DNA from: Blattamonas nauphoetae
Taxonomy: Eukaryota > Preaxostyla > Oxymonadida
Reading direction: 5' to 3'
DNA length: 64,000 nucleotides
Assembly (NCBI GenBank): GCA_033064195.1
Contig: JARBJD010000066.1
Coordinates: forward strand, 234,143 to 298,142
Shown: in pieces, positions 42,654-53,649 of the stretch
Numbering within the stretch: position 1 is the first letter of the stretch
How the letters are laid out: each line of letters begins with the position of its first letter
Made by a program: the position numbers and the translations under genes
The notes under the pieces: model-generated
Database searches by the model: none
What the model saw: the letters and a program-made list of their open reading frames with translations, nothing else
Told to the model about the DNA's origin: nothing

Positions 42654-43958
42654 TCAGAGAAGTAGAAAGAGACTTAAAAGCACGAAAAGACTCAGTGACT
42701 GCACCGAAAAGGAACCGACGCCTTGAACATCAGTTTTGACATAATTAACGGCCGCAATCGTGGCTCGAACGAGCCAGGTCCCCGCAGGCCATAAGTCTGA
42801 CGATTTGGCCTCAGCAACGATTTCTGTCATTCCAGTTTCTTTGACAATTGGGATGGTCTTCCAGGTTGGGTTGAGAGGGGGTTGATCCTTAAAATAGGGG
42901 GATATGGTGAAGGCATTGCTTCCGCAGCGGAAAAAGTTCGATCCGGTCACTTTCAAAGTGACAATTGTTGACTCGCGCGTTGCGCCCATTCGGACGGAGA
43001 ATTGAATGTCGTCGAAGGACGGGGTCGTTTGGATCGGGGTAAGCGTGACATAAGTGCCCGGTTCTGCAACATCCGTCAACAGGATTGCTCCTCGGATGTA
43101 TATTTCTGTTGCGCCCGTCAGATCTGCACCTCCATCGAAGTCCGCATCGCCCGCGTGCAGGATCACATGATCCGTGGTCGTTGATTCGCTCAACACAAAA
43201 AGATTCCGGTTCGGAACATATGCACGAACTCCGTCCAAAGTCGGTTGAGGCCAGTGATTCCCACGGAACATGAACTTGTCCAACTCCAAAAGGATTCTGG
43301 GATCGCCCTCCGCAGGCTCGTCCCACGGAAGAGTGTTCCGCAAAGAGAGGCCTCCCAGGCAGATACCATCGAACGTCGTGTTCGTGATCTTGCATTTCGT
43401 GTTCGCAATTCGCACTGCCGCAACTTGACCATCCCACACGCACACAAGCGAATAGTGGTCAGGCAACGGGAAATCAATCTGAGACGCAAAATCCGCAATA
43501 ATGCTGTGCCGAAATTCCACATTCGTGTGATCCACACACGCGATGATCGATGTCTGCCACGTGCCTTCAACATCATGGTACGACCAGATCTTCATATAAA
43601 GGAACAACACGTCAATTTCATGGTTTTCATCCGAATGGAAGGTAATTGTTCCTCCTCCCTGAAGAACTCCGACCCCTCCATCCCCTTCGAAGGTGATGTC
43701 CAAGTCTCCACCAGGAGATGGGTCTATGTCTGTTGCTCCAAGAAGATCTGCACAGTCCTTCACGTAGAGTGTGACGGGACTATCGTATGTGACAGCCGAA
43801 GTATCGTCATGCACGAGTTCTTCGAATAAATTGAGAGAAGAACAGGGAGTTGCTTGTTGGCAATCTACACTTTCTGTGATGTTGTCTTGGTAGAGGTAGT
43901 AGGTACTTGCGCAAGAGACCGGAGTGATGAAATACATGAATATTTGGACAAGGCACAT
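42654..43958 (-). CDS. Secreted beta-helix-like surface protein, 434 aa
   Basis: One exon. The N-terminal 17 residues form a signal peptide (MCLVQIFMYFITPVSC, cleavage likely near Ala-17). The body has strand-turn patterns typical of pectin-lyase-like proteins of this lineage (VDCQQATPCSSLNLFEELV, NTKCKITNTTFDGICLGG, FRCGSNAFTISPYF). It ends in a 13-residue Leu-rich hydrophobic tail without a basic anchor (SLFVLLSLFLLL), as in GPI-anchored proteins. Stop TGA. Divergent from the tubulin-like gene, the starts being 196 bp apart. Confidence 0.72.
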   Translation of the reverse strand: MCLVQIFMYFITPVSCASTYYLYQDNITESVDCQQATPCSSLNLFEELVHDDTSAVTYDSPVTLYVKDCADLLGATDIDPSPGGDLDITFEGDGGVGVLQGGGTITFHSDENHEIDVLFLYMKIWSYHDVEGTWQTSIIACVDHTNVEFRHSIIADFASQIDFPLPDHYSLVCVWDGQVAAVRIANTKCKITNTTFDGICLGGLSLRNTLPWDEPAEGDPRILLELDKFMFRGNHWPQPTLDGVRAYVPNRNLFVLSESTTTDHVILHAGDADFDGGADLTGATEIYIRGAILLTDVAEPGTYVTLTPIQTTPSFDDIQFSVRMGATRESTIVTLKVTGSNFFRCGSNAFTISPYFKDQPPLNPTWKTIPIVKETGMTEIVAEAKSSDLWPAGTWLVRATIAAVNYVKTDVQGVGSFSVQSLSLFVLLSLFLLL

Positions 43959-44154
43959 TGAGTCTGAGACAACTCGTCAGTTGAGAAAAAAGGAGAGAAT
44001 GGTACGATCTGGGCGGAGGAGACAAATAGCTGATCGAGGAGAAGGAAAGCGCTGGTAAAAGGAGGTCACGCAAAAAATCTATTCGTTATACAAATTTTTG
44101 AGAGAGTGATGACTTGAATGTGATCAAGGCATCATTCGGAATGGAATTCGTCGA
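43959..44154. promoter_or_regulatory. Shared intergenic region of a divergent gene pair
   Basis: The 196 bases between the oppositely oriented starts at 43958 and 44155 must contain both promoters unless they overlap coding sequence. No recognisable box. Confidence 0.4.
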
Positions 44155-45501
44155 ATGTCGGAATGCATCTCTCTACACGTTGGGCAAGGCGGGATTCGGA
44201 TGTCCGATCCCATGTGGCGACTTTTCTGCAAAGAACACGAAATGACCCTCAACGGCTCACACACTCCACTTCTACCGATTCCAACTCTCGAAGATGAGAC
44301 TTTTTACAAAGTATTTGAAGAAACAAGCCAAGGAAAGTATCACCCTCGAGCTCTTTTAGTTGATCTCGAACCAACAGCAACAGATGTAGTCAGAAGCGGA
44401 CAATGTCGGGATCTCTTCGTTTCTGATCAGATCATCTCTGAAACAGGATCGACAAACAATACATTCTTCGGTTCTTTCGGAGGTGCGAACCACAGCGTTT
44501 TGGAGGAATCATTGGACGTTATTCGTCAGATGGCTGAAAGCTGTTCGAATCTGGAAGGATTCATGTTGTTTCACGCGATTGGGGGAGGGACAGGTTCAGG
44601 ATTAGGCACCCGACTTCTCGAAGAACTGTTGGATCGATTTGAAAAATCGCAAAATCTGGCATTCTGTGTTCTTCCCTCACCCCAACCCCAATCTCCTTCA
44701 TTTGAAGCATTCAACACTCTTCTGGCGATGAACTCGCTTCAGACTGTTTCACATGTCACCACACTTTATGAGAACGCGGCATTGAGCGATATCTTCTAAA
44801 AAGATGATTGCTTATCCCCTTTCACGATGGATGATCTGAACCATCTTCTGACTCAGTCCATCTCAGCCATCACAGTCGATATTCGGTTTGATGGGAATCT
44901 TCACCCGACTCTGGCTGATTTTCAAACAAATCTCGTTCCATATCCGCGCTTTCCCTTCGTCTCAATATCATTTGCTCCAATCAACTCATTCAATCGAACG
45001 TGCCTGCAATATTCTGTTGAAGACCTAATTCTTTCTTTACCCACACCCACCAACCAGCTCGCCAAGATCAATCACAAGACTAGCAAGGCAATCGCGAACA
45101 CTCTCTCGGTCAGAGGCGACCTCATCCCAAAAGCTGTCGGCGCAGCATATGGCAAGTTCAAATCGCAGAAATTGCTGACTTTTGTTGATTGGAATCAAGT
45201 TGGGACGAAATGTGGGCTAAACTATCGACATCCAACGAGATTACCAGACAGCCCTTTGTATTCTGGGCAACGGAGTGCATGCATGCTCACCAACACCACT
45301 GGCCTTCGCCCGATCTTTTCTGGGATTGTTGAGAAGTTCGACGAGAAATTCGGGAGGAAGGAGGATTTGGGACGATTCTTGGATGATGGGGCTGAGGAGA
45401 CAGACTTTGTGGAAGCTCGCGAATCTCTTTCTCACCTTGTGGCTGGCTATTGTGAAGTGGACAAGGACATGGAAGAAGAGGAAGAACTTCAAGATGGGTG
45501 A
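44155..45501 (+). CDS. Divergent alpha-tubulin with an in-frame TAA
   Basis: Aligns with alpha-tubulin end to end over about 448 codons: MSECISLHVGQGGIRM at the start, HPRALLVDLEPTATDVV, the GTP signature GGGTGSGLG, FQTNLVPYPRFPF, VRGDLIPKAV, LLTFVDWNQVGTKCGLNYR and SACMLTNTT. Acidic tail EEEEELQDG without a C-terminal Tyr. The alpha-specific loop near PTRLPDSPLYSGQ is kept. The catalytic Glu (Glu254 in other alpha-tubulins, LTEFQTN) is Asp here (LADFQTN). One TAA at 44797-44799 lies in frame between SDIF and KDDC; the frame continues unchanged. No GT-AG intron fits around it. Either a recently disabled paralogue or read through. Stop TGA. Confidence 0.75.
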
Positions 45502-48054
45502 GAATCAAAAGGGAAACGACGTGTCTTCGAGGATCCTACAGAATGCGTCCCATCCACTCAGTCTCGTCCTGACCAGAAACCATTGGACAGACTCCTCTCC
45601 ACCTGTTGGTCTTTTCATGCAGCGTGGCACACACTCTTGGCACTCGTCCTGAAGGTCGTTGAAAGTCACTACACTCTTTTTTTCTAAATAATAACCTTCT
45701 TCTTGTGAGATTGTTTGAAACATTGACTGTTGGAGTTCGATACCGCAATTTTTGTCTTCAAATGCCGAAAGTGTTTATCAAACGAGTGCTGATCCATCTC
45801 CCAATTGGACCATTTCACCACGACTTGACCACTAAGCTGTTTTGGCTGTGGGCATCAAAAACAACACTAACTCACTCTCCAATTGGCCTGTTAAGCTGTG
45901 TCCAGTCGAGGTGGCAATGTCCAGTCCAATGTCCAGTCTCCTATTTAGGAGCCGAGGGAGTTCATAAAACCGGGCAATGGGTGAAATCCAAGTCATTGCA
46001 ACAAAATGACTCGAAACGACAAGGGAAGGTGTTCTGTGGGCAGAGTAGAGATATTTCAGCAGATTGAGGTCAATTGTGTCCGGAGAACTGAATTCTCGGA
46101 TGGAAATGGGATGATCATTCCAAACCACATCCTTTTCTCCTCGAATTATCAATTCTACAAACATATTCTTGCAGCAATGATCTCAAAGATGGAATAATTG
46201 ATATGGCGAGGGTGGATATCAGAACCTGGCTGGTAAAAAATGACACAAGGCAAAACAGTGTGATTAGTGACGAATTAAGTGAAAAGAAGACAAAAGATAC
46301 AGCAGCCGACCTTCAGCTTGTTGTGATTCTTCTGAATTTCCTTCGACGATTGGCTCAGTCTATTTTAGGGCTGGTTGAGATCTTACAAACATCAACAGCG
46401 CGTCTATGTTCGTTCTTCCTCGCATCCCCTTCCTTGTTTGCTTTTCATTCACCGTCACTCCCTGTTCAGATCGAAGCGAGCGTCCAAGAATCTTTGATTC
46501 CCCTCCTTTCCGATTTTCGCAAGTGTGATCATCAAGGCCATGTACAAGTAGAAATACGCCGAGTTCGAAGGGACCAGAACACAAATTCAGTCGAGGGTGC
46601 ATGTGTATGACCAAAAAAGAGTAGGCGAGACCGTTAACAAGTGTGATCATGATTTAGAGGAAGGTCTTGAGGAAAGCGATTGTGAAGAATACCCGGTTGA
46701 AGAAGCTGTGTTCAACGACGTTGACTTCGTTGGAGCATTGTCGTGTGGGGGGAAATGTTGAATTCTGGAGGTTAAGGAGAAAAAGAGAAGAAGGATCAAT
46801 GTGGAGAATGTGAAAGATTATGAAGAACGGAGATATCTCTTGAGAGGACAATGAAGATGAGATGAAATTTCTGGGAATTCATTCTGACAAACCTTGTATC
46901 GATGATAAATTCTTCTCTTCCATTGTTTTCGCAAAGTATTTCATTGTCCTGAACTTTCGGTTCTTCTTTCTTCTCGACTTGTTTTGTTGATTCCTTATTT
47001 TCTTCACCGATTGATTCGGCCATCGTTTGATCAGTTAGAGTTACAACAAGTGCAACAGTGTGTTCTTGTTCAATCTTGTTCTGGCTGGGTTCTGGAGACT
47101 TCACTTCCTTTGGAATCACAACTGTCTTCGAATCTTTCTTCTCATCATCTGATTCCATATTCCTAGCTACCATCTCCTCTGATTCTTGCCTCTTCGCCTC
47201 GGCCTGTTTCGCGATCTGCTCAAATCTCCCCTTAACTCCCGATCTATATGTCGAATGTGAAGATATGAATGAGGAGGGTCAAATACGATGAAAAAATGTC
47301 AAAAAAATGAATAAGCAAGAGATTCAAACCGATGGCAACAGATCTCCCATCCTAGTGCATATTGGGGAACAATATGCCCGTCGTCTTGGAGGTTCCCTTT
47401 GAAAATACTCTGAGTCCATTTTCTACCAATTCGATGACAGTTGTTCATTTCTTCTCAGAGGAGAAGACGTCCGACAGTTCGATCGTGTTGACTTTTCGCT
47501 TGTGGATGAATGAGCACCCTGTTCCTGCAAGAGATGGAGAGAAAAAGTGAAGGAAGTGGCTAGAAATTGAAAATAAAGAGAGAAAACACTATCAACGGCG
47601 ACTCAAACTGTTCTGAGTTTGGACACATCCAGGGGCAGCAAAATGCAGAGATGAAGGCACTACCTCGCTCAAACAAAGTGATGAGGTCTAAGACTAATCA
47701 AAAAAGTGAGAGATGGGTGGTAATATCACACCAACATCGAAATGGAGAAGCAACTGTGACCCTTTATAGATGTGGATTGGACGTCCAGGACTGGATGTCC
47801 AATCGGACAGTCCATTTTTGCCGACTCTTTGAAAACTTCAAAAACGGTATGCACTAATTGAGAAGACATCAGAACAAAAGTATCAGCGAAATGTCCAATG
47901 ACATCCAATGACGTCCAATGGTGGGTGGATCAAGCAACTCGTCACTAGAAGAAGAGTATCATCGGATTCTCACCATTTCGCTGATTTTCAAGAGACTATT
48001 CTCATTTTCAAGTGAAAGGAAACCAATATATGGAATGAGAGTAAAATGAACAGG
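45502..48054. other. Repeat-rich debris, possible decayed relative of E2/E3
   Basis: Repeats of GTCCAGTCC/GTCCAATC type at 45800-45960 and 47760-47945, the two sets partly inverted (ACGAGTGCTGATCCAT versus its diverged reverse complement near 47935). The arrangement copies the subterminal repeats of E2 and E3 with a different word. Between them lie an acidic minus-strand fragment (see 46860-47290) and a weak plus-strand frame at 47362-47550. More GTCCAATC words continue past the fold-back at 48950-49020, so the border is unclear. Confidence 0.4.
46860..47290 (-). pseudogene. Acidic coiled-coil gene fragment
   Basis: Minus-strand frame: TYRSGVKGRFEQIAKQAEAK, then RNMESDDEKKDSKTVVIPKE and KESTKQVEKKEEPKVQDNEI, ending at a likely donor after EEFIIDTR. 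Composition and the GRFEQIAKQAEAKRQE heptads look like real protein. Neither end is complete. No family recognised. Confidence 0.4.
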
Positions 48055-48943
48055 CAGCCACGGACAAAAGTTTACGGGCATAAAGGTCTGCATTTATGAA
48101 CAGGTGATTTTTTCTCATTTTTTCTTAAACACTTCACCCCTTTGAAAGACAGCAATTTTTCAAATATAAAACTAAAATAGTGTGGTGAAGTGAAAATCGA
48201 GCTGCTCGACTGATCTGCCCTGGGAGGCACATCCGATCGCGGCCATCAAGAAATGTCTCCTCTTCCGAGGAGAGGAGATGTGATGTGTATAGTCTGTTCC
48301 TCCAGTGAGAACCGATTGGTTCCTCTCCTTACTGAGATCCTGGAGGATCTGTGAAGAAAAAGTGCATTTCCTTTCTTCCTCATCTCTCTTCAGCTCACGG
48401 TGTAACTCTACCAAACGATCTGTCTGACTCAAATAAAGATATTTCTTTCTTCATCTCACGAACACTGACATGCTGTAGAGATTTCGAGATCCGTTGAAGT
48501 TCGTATGTATTCGAATCTTCCACATTTGTCAGCACCGCGCCGGATAGGGGCATAATCAGCATTCTCACGACAAGTTAGAGAGGTAGGTAGAGTTACACCG
48601 TGAGCTGAAGAGAGACGAGGAAGAAAGGAAATGCACTTTTTCATCACAGATCCTCCAGGATCTCAGTAAGGAGAGGAACCAATCGGTTCTCACTGGAGGA
48701 ACAGACTATACACATCACATCTCCTCTCCTCGGAAGAGGAGACATTTCTTGATGGCCGCGATCGGATGTGCCTCCCAGGGCAGATCAGTCGAGCAGCTCG
48801 ATTTTCACTTCACCACACTATTTTAGTTTTATATTTGAAAAATTGCTGTCTTTCAAAGGGGTGAAGTGTTTAAGAAAAAATGAGAAAAAATCACCTGTTC
48901 ATAAATGCAGACCTTGGTGCCCGTAAACTTTTGTCCGTGGCTG
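48055..48943. mobile_element. Fold-back element FB2
   Basis: Arms of 358 bp (48055-48412 and 48586-48943) are near-perfect reverse complements without net indels, around a 173-bp spacer. Ends CAGCCACGGACAAAAG. AGG stands on both outer sides, a possible 3-bp duplication. Each arm contains a short frame (LVELHRELKRDEEERK), perhaps a captured coiled-coil exon duplicated into both arms. Confidence 0.82.
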
Positions 48944-49040
48944 AGGATCAAAATTGAATATCCAATCGAAGTCAATTGTCCAGTCCAACGCTGGCACCGT
49001 CCAATCCAATTAACATGCCAACTCTCCAAAGAAGAGGATA

Positions 49041-49788
49041 GACCTTGTATAAACTCTCTTCCCTTCTCATCTCATTGTTACAGTCTCACCTTTTCCGGTT
49101 CAATTGAATGCATGTTCCAACAGACTCGTCCCTTTGACAGAGGTATTTTTGTCCATCTTCTTGATTGTTTCCAGTTTCCGAAGAGTGTTTGTCCATTTCT
49201 CTCCTTTCTACTCCACAGGTATCGTTTTGGTATACAACGTTCCCACAACACAATATCCAAAAAAACAAGCGGTGGGTGCCCTCCGAGCATATTTTCAGAC
49301 TCCTTCGCAGTCGATTCGAGATGAAATCTGTAAAGATCCTATCCATTCGATAGAATTTCCTACACCTTATGAATCTAGCACCCTTCAGAAATCATATTTG
49401 GTTGGCATGTCCAAACCCAACCGATCAACAAGTCTCATCGTCACCCCTTATGATGTGTAGTTGTCCTGTCCTCCTCCCTTTCTGTCCGTCCTCCACTTTT
49501 TCTTGTCCGATTTTGAAATTGGAAGAAAATGGTGATTTTTGAGCGTTTCTGATAATAAAAGTGCATTTTAGGACGAATTTTTGCTTCTTGTGGCGAAATA
49601 AGTGTCAATGAGCGAGTTGGGGGGACAAACTTGTATTATGGGTCCGATCACATCCATTTCTCAATTCGCAGTTTTTGTTGTTCAAACCAGAAATGAAAAC
49701 GAAATATTTGCAAAACATTACGAAAAGGGAGGTAAATCAAACGTGAGTCTCTTGACTAAGTGAGAGAACGAGGTTGAGGGATTCTCAA
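49041..49788. other. Unassigned, with one plausible exon
   Basis: Plus-strand exon-like segment 49220-49460 after a CTCCACAG acceptor (VLVYNVPTTQYPKKQAVGAL, VGMSKPNRSTSLIVTPYDV, stop TAG). I do not recognise it. The last 80 bases are the far side of the E3 insertion site and continue the minus-strand gene at 55918-56189. Confidence 0.35.
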
Positions 49789-50621
49789 ACTCCTGCTTTA
49801 CCATGTGTCGGCATGTCCTATAGGCAGGACATCGTAGGACAGCCAAAAAGAGGAGGACAATTTGGATTAAAATGCCGATGTCAAGAATTGAACCAGCCTC
49901 TTGCTTCAAATGAAGCTGAAAACTGGAATCGAAAAATGAGGAGAAGAAAGGGACAATAAGGCATATTTTCGGTTTTGGAATCATTTCAATAGTGTTTTTT
50001 CACCTTCTTTTGACGAAAATCGTGAAAGGTGTCAAAAAGCGCTCGATCAGCCCACCATAGGACACGATAGGACAATTTTAAATCGGGCTCAAACCATAGG
50101 ACATGAAAGCTATTTGAGGTCTTCACAATAATTGCGTTCAGTTTTCACAATAAAATCGAGGGAGGACAATTGTCCTGTCCTGTCCTATCGTGTCCTATGG
50201 TGGCCCGATCTGTCCTATCAAACCATCATTTTTCTAAAACGCTCCTCAACTCTGCAAAACGGCACTTTTGTCTCCGGAGACTGAATCAGAGATGAGCCTT
50301 GCATGTTCTTTTCTCGTGATTATCTTCGTTTTTCACTCTCTCTTCTGTATTAGACAGTTGATCATGTGATCGAGTTGTCAGCTGAAATCGCCAAACTAAA
50401 ACAAAGAACGTGGTTATGAAGAAGTCTATTGACTCTCACTTTGTATTTTCTTTTCTTCTTTCCATTTTTGTGTCGATTCAAGGCGAATAGACCATGTTCG
50501 GATCAACAAAGGAACCAATCTTTACAGTTTTATCACTAGGACAAGTCTCCTTAGCTGTCATGTTTGAGAGAGGAGGGAAATAGATTTCTCACGTGACTTT
50601 CAATCTTCTCTACGTTTCTTC

Positions 50622-52126
50622 TTGCTCCGCTCGTTCTTGGAGGAGATCGCTTCATTTCCATCAACGGATCGATCCCCTCCTGCCTCGCTGATGTTGTTAT
50701 TTCCCCTAAATTTCCCCACTCTTTCTTTATCCTCTCATATTACTCTTCATTTCAGGTCTGTCGCTGGCATGGTGTTGATTGGAATGTTGGACATTTTCTC
50801 TTCCCTTCTGACGATCACTCTCCATGGGAGTGTCTTGTTTGAATATGAATTGGCGCCACCACGGAATATCCCGGTTTTTTATCGATAATTTTAACAAGCA
50901 CACCATTTTACGACTTCTCATTCTGAACTGCACTTTCATTATCTCTCCACCCTCACTCAGCTCATTTACAACTCTCACCAACAATATTATCCGTATTCCT
51001 ATTTTGTCTGCATTCATGTTTTCATAACCAATCATTTATCTCTTTCTTTCAACGCAGCACTGTTCCCATTCGACGAATTTGGAGAGCTCAGTCTTCCCGC
51101 CATCGGAAATCTCGTGCAAGAGATGCTTGGTAAAGCTGTGGAAAACTTTTGGATGAACAGGGAGGTGTGTGGAATCAGAAAAGTTCGATCTGGATTTCGA
51201 CTACTTTCCATTCACGTTCTCCTTCTTGTTGCTGTTTTCATTGTTTTTTCATCTCCATCTCTCCATCAGGTGTTCTCCCACTCCCTCCGTCACTTCGAAA
51301 CCATTCTCACATCATTCTTCCCGCCACAATCAACATTCGACGAAGCCATCACCTCCTCCCTCTGCCTACACCCCACCATCAACCGCTTTGTCGTCGAGTC
51401 TTCGTCCCAGACGGCTTTGGGAGAAGGATAGGTGAGCGAGCGAATGATTTTGGTTGTAGTGGACACTCTTGCACCTACCGCGAAGACCGCCCTCAACACC
51501 TCTGTTCACTTCGTACCGCGACTTTAGATGGAGGAACAATCCACAGAACACCAATTTTGGAGAACGGGACGATCATCACACTTCCTGTCGAGCTGACAAC
51601 ACCGTCAATTCTGAACCAAACAAACGCGTTCATGCCAGCGCCGCAGAAGCTGATCAATTCATCTGGAACTCCAACAAACAAAGAGATCAACTCAGCGCTG
51701 CCCACTGTGACGACTTTTTCGTTTTTGTTTGCGATTATGCTTGGAGATGTGTGAGACGGGCGATTGTGCTGGTTGTGGGAGTATTGTACTGAATGTTAGG
51801 GAGGAAGGGGGGAAGATGGACTAAAGGGAATGATATTTGCTTGTTTTTAATTCATTTTCTCTGATTTGGTTCCTTTTAAGTGTTTTGAACCATTTGAGCC
51901 ACGATTTCACTTTGATGATTCTTGTCGTTCTTCCTTTCCTCTTCTTCCTTCTCACTCTCCCCTATTCTCTCATCTCGCAGCTCCATCGTTCCTTCCAAAT
52001 TGGTCGGATCCTGCTCGTGTTGGTGGAAACGATGTCGATCATCACTCGCCTGTCATGCAAGGAGTTCTATTCAACTTCGCTGCCCTTCTTCACGAGTATG
52101 TGGAAGGTGGATGCACAGGCTTCTGA
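50622..52126 (+). pseudogene. E3 cargo 1: multi-exon fragment of unknown gene
   Basis: Several exon-like pieces after pyrimidine-CAG acceptors: GMVLIGMLDIFSSL (50760), FGELSLPAIGNLVQEML (51070), VFSHSLRHFETILTSFF (51270), LDGGTIHRTPILENGTIITL (51520-51750) and SFLPNWSDPARVGGNDVDHH with FNFAALLHEYV (51980-52126). The first piece resembles the family F last exon (GMVRFGMLDI) loosely. Possibly a patchwork of more than one gene. Frame not continuous. Confidence 0.4.
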
Positions 52127-53649
52127 TTTGATCCCAGTGATCCCAGTCGGATCTGATCCCACTAAATACCTACAATACCATTTCGTTTCTTTCATTTCAA
52201 AAAAGTCTTCTTATATATGATATTTGAATGGAAAAAAAAGTAAAAAGGAAAATGGTCACTTCATAGATCATGAAAATGCAAACTTTGGGTGCTGCTGTTT
52301 CAGTTTGTTCTACAACAATAATTATTAAAACAAGTCGATAATGCGTTATTATGTCTTCTTTGATGGTTTTTTCTCACTGACTAAAGTCAATGAAGGGAAT
52401 ACATCGAAAAAAGAAGTGTTGGTGATTGTGATCGTGCGTGTTTTTGGGAAATAAGAGCTGTCTGAAATATTGAAGAGCATTATGTGAAAACAAGAAGTGA
52501 ATTGAACATGATTAATGAAGTGATAATGAGAAAATCTCAAAGGAAAAGAGTTGAAATTTGATCTCAGTCCAAATTTAGGCACTGACATCAATTGATCCCA
52601 GTTTTACCTATTTTGATGGGACTACTCAGATGCCTGTGGATGCAGGAGAAACGAAGAAAGTGGGGATATATGTGTTTGGAGTCGATTCTGTTGGCTGACG
52701 CTTCTTTCGTCTTATGCAACTCCCGATATTGCCTTTCTCATCTTTTTTTGATTTTTTCCTTCGTTTATTCCTTCGTATTTTATTTGGTTCTGTCTCATTC
52801 TCTCTGTGTCCCTTCAGATCTAGCTTCTATGAGACACCTCGTTCTTCTTCCTCACATCTCTCAAAATGAAGATATCACTCCTCGTCGCAGTGATCCATAT
52901 CATACACACGTGAATGCAATGTAATTCAGAACAACAAATCGACATAAGAAAGTCGGATCTCACTGGCGGAGACAATGTCACTAAATTTGCGCAATCAAAG
53001 CAGAAAACAAGTCCACCTGCAGCATACTGCCTGATTTACATCGAGGAATTGCACAACCGACGAGTTCAGTGATGAAGCGGGCATAGCGATGCACAATCAA
53101 CGTAGACAGCTTCCTCCATCTAATCCGGCGTGAATGTCATCTCACACTCATTAAAACCACAATGCTGTCTTATCGTTTCTCAATTTTGGAAGAGAGGTGT
53201 TCAGATTCGTGTGTTTTCAAAACTTGGATGGATGATCGGACCACTTTTAATTTGACACTCTCGATTAACACTAGTTGTTTCCTTTTCGCTTCCAATTCAC
53301 AGACAATGAACCTAAAAACGCACTTTAAGTTGAAAAACATATGCTGGCCTGACCGAGCCTTTTGGCTCGGTCAGTGTCACCTCGCTTCTCTTCTACGGGC
53401 CCGATCACTCTACCTGAGAGAATTGACTCAAATTGTTGATTTGTTGTGATGTGTCGTGATATAACAGCTTCTCCTACGATTATTCCCTCACACACCAGAT
53501 TAAAGTTGCTTTCAACGTCGATTGGTTCTTGACAAACTGAAATGGAGATCTTCGCGTTCAAATCATCTTCCACACCCTCTCCTCCACTTCTTCCTTCTTT
53601 CCAATCTCCTCTTCCTTCTTCTCTTCCATTATCAGCTCAATAGAAAGTG

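Noticed and set aside
44785-44830. An intron spanning the in-frame TAA of the tubulin gene
   Set aside because: No GT..AG pair removes the TAA while keeping the frame, and the codons on both sides align with alpha-tubulin without a gap.
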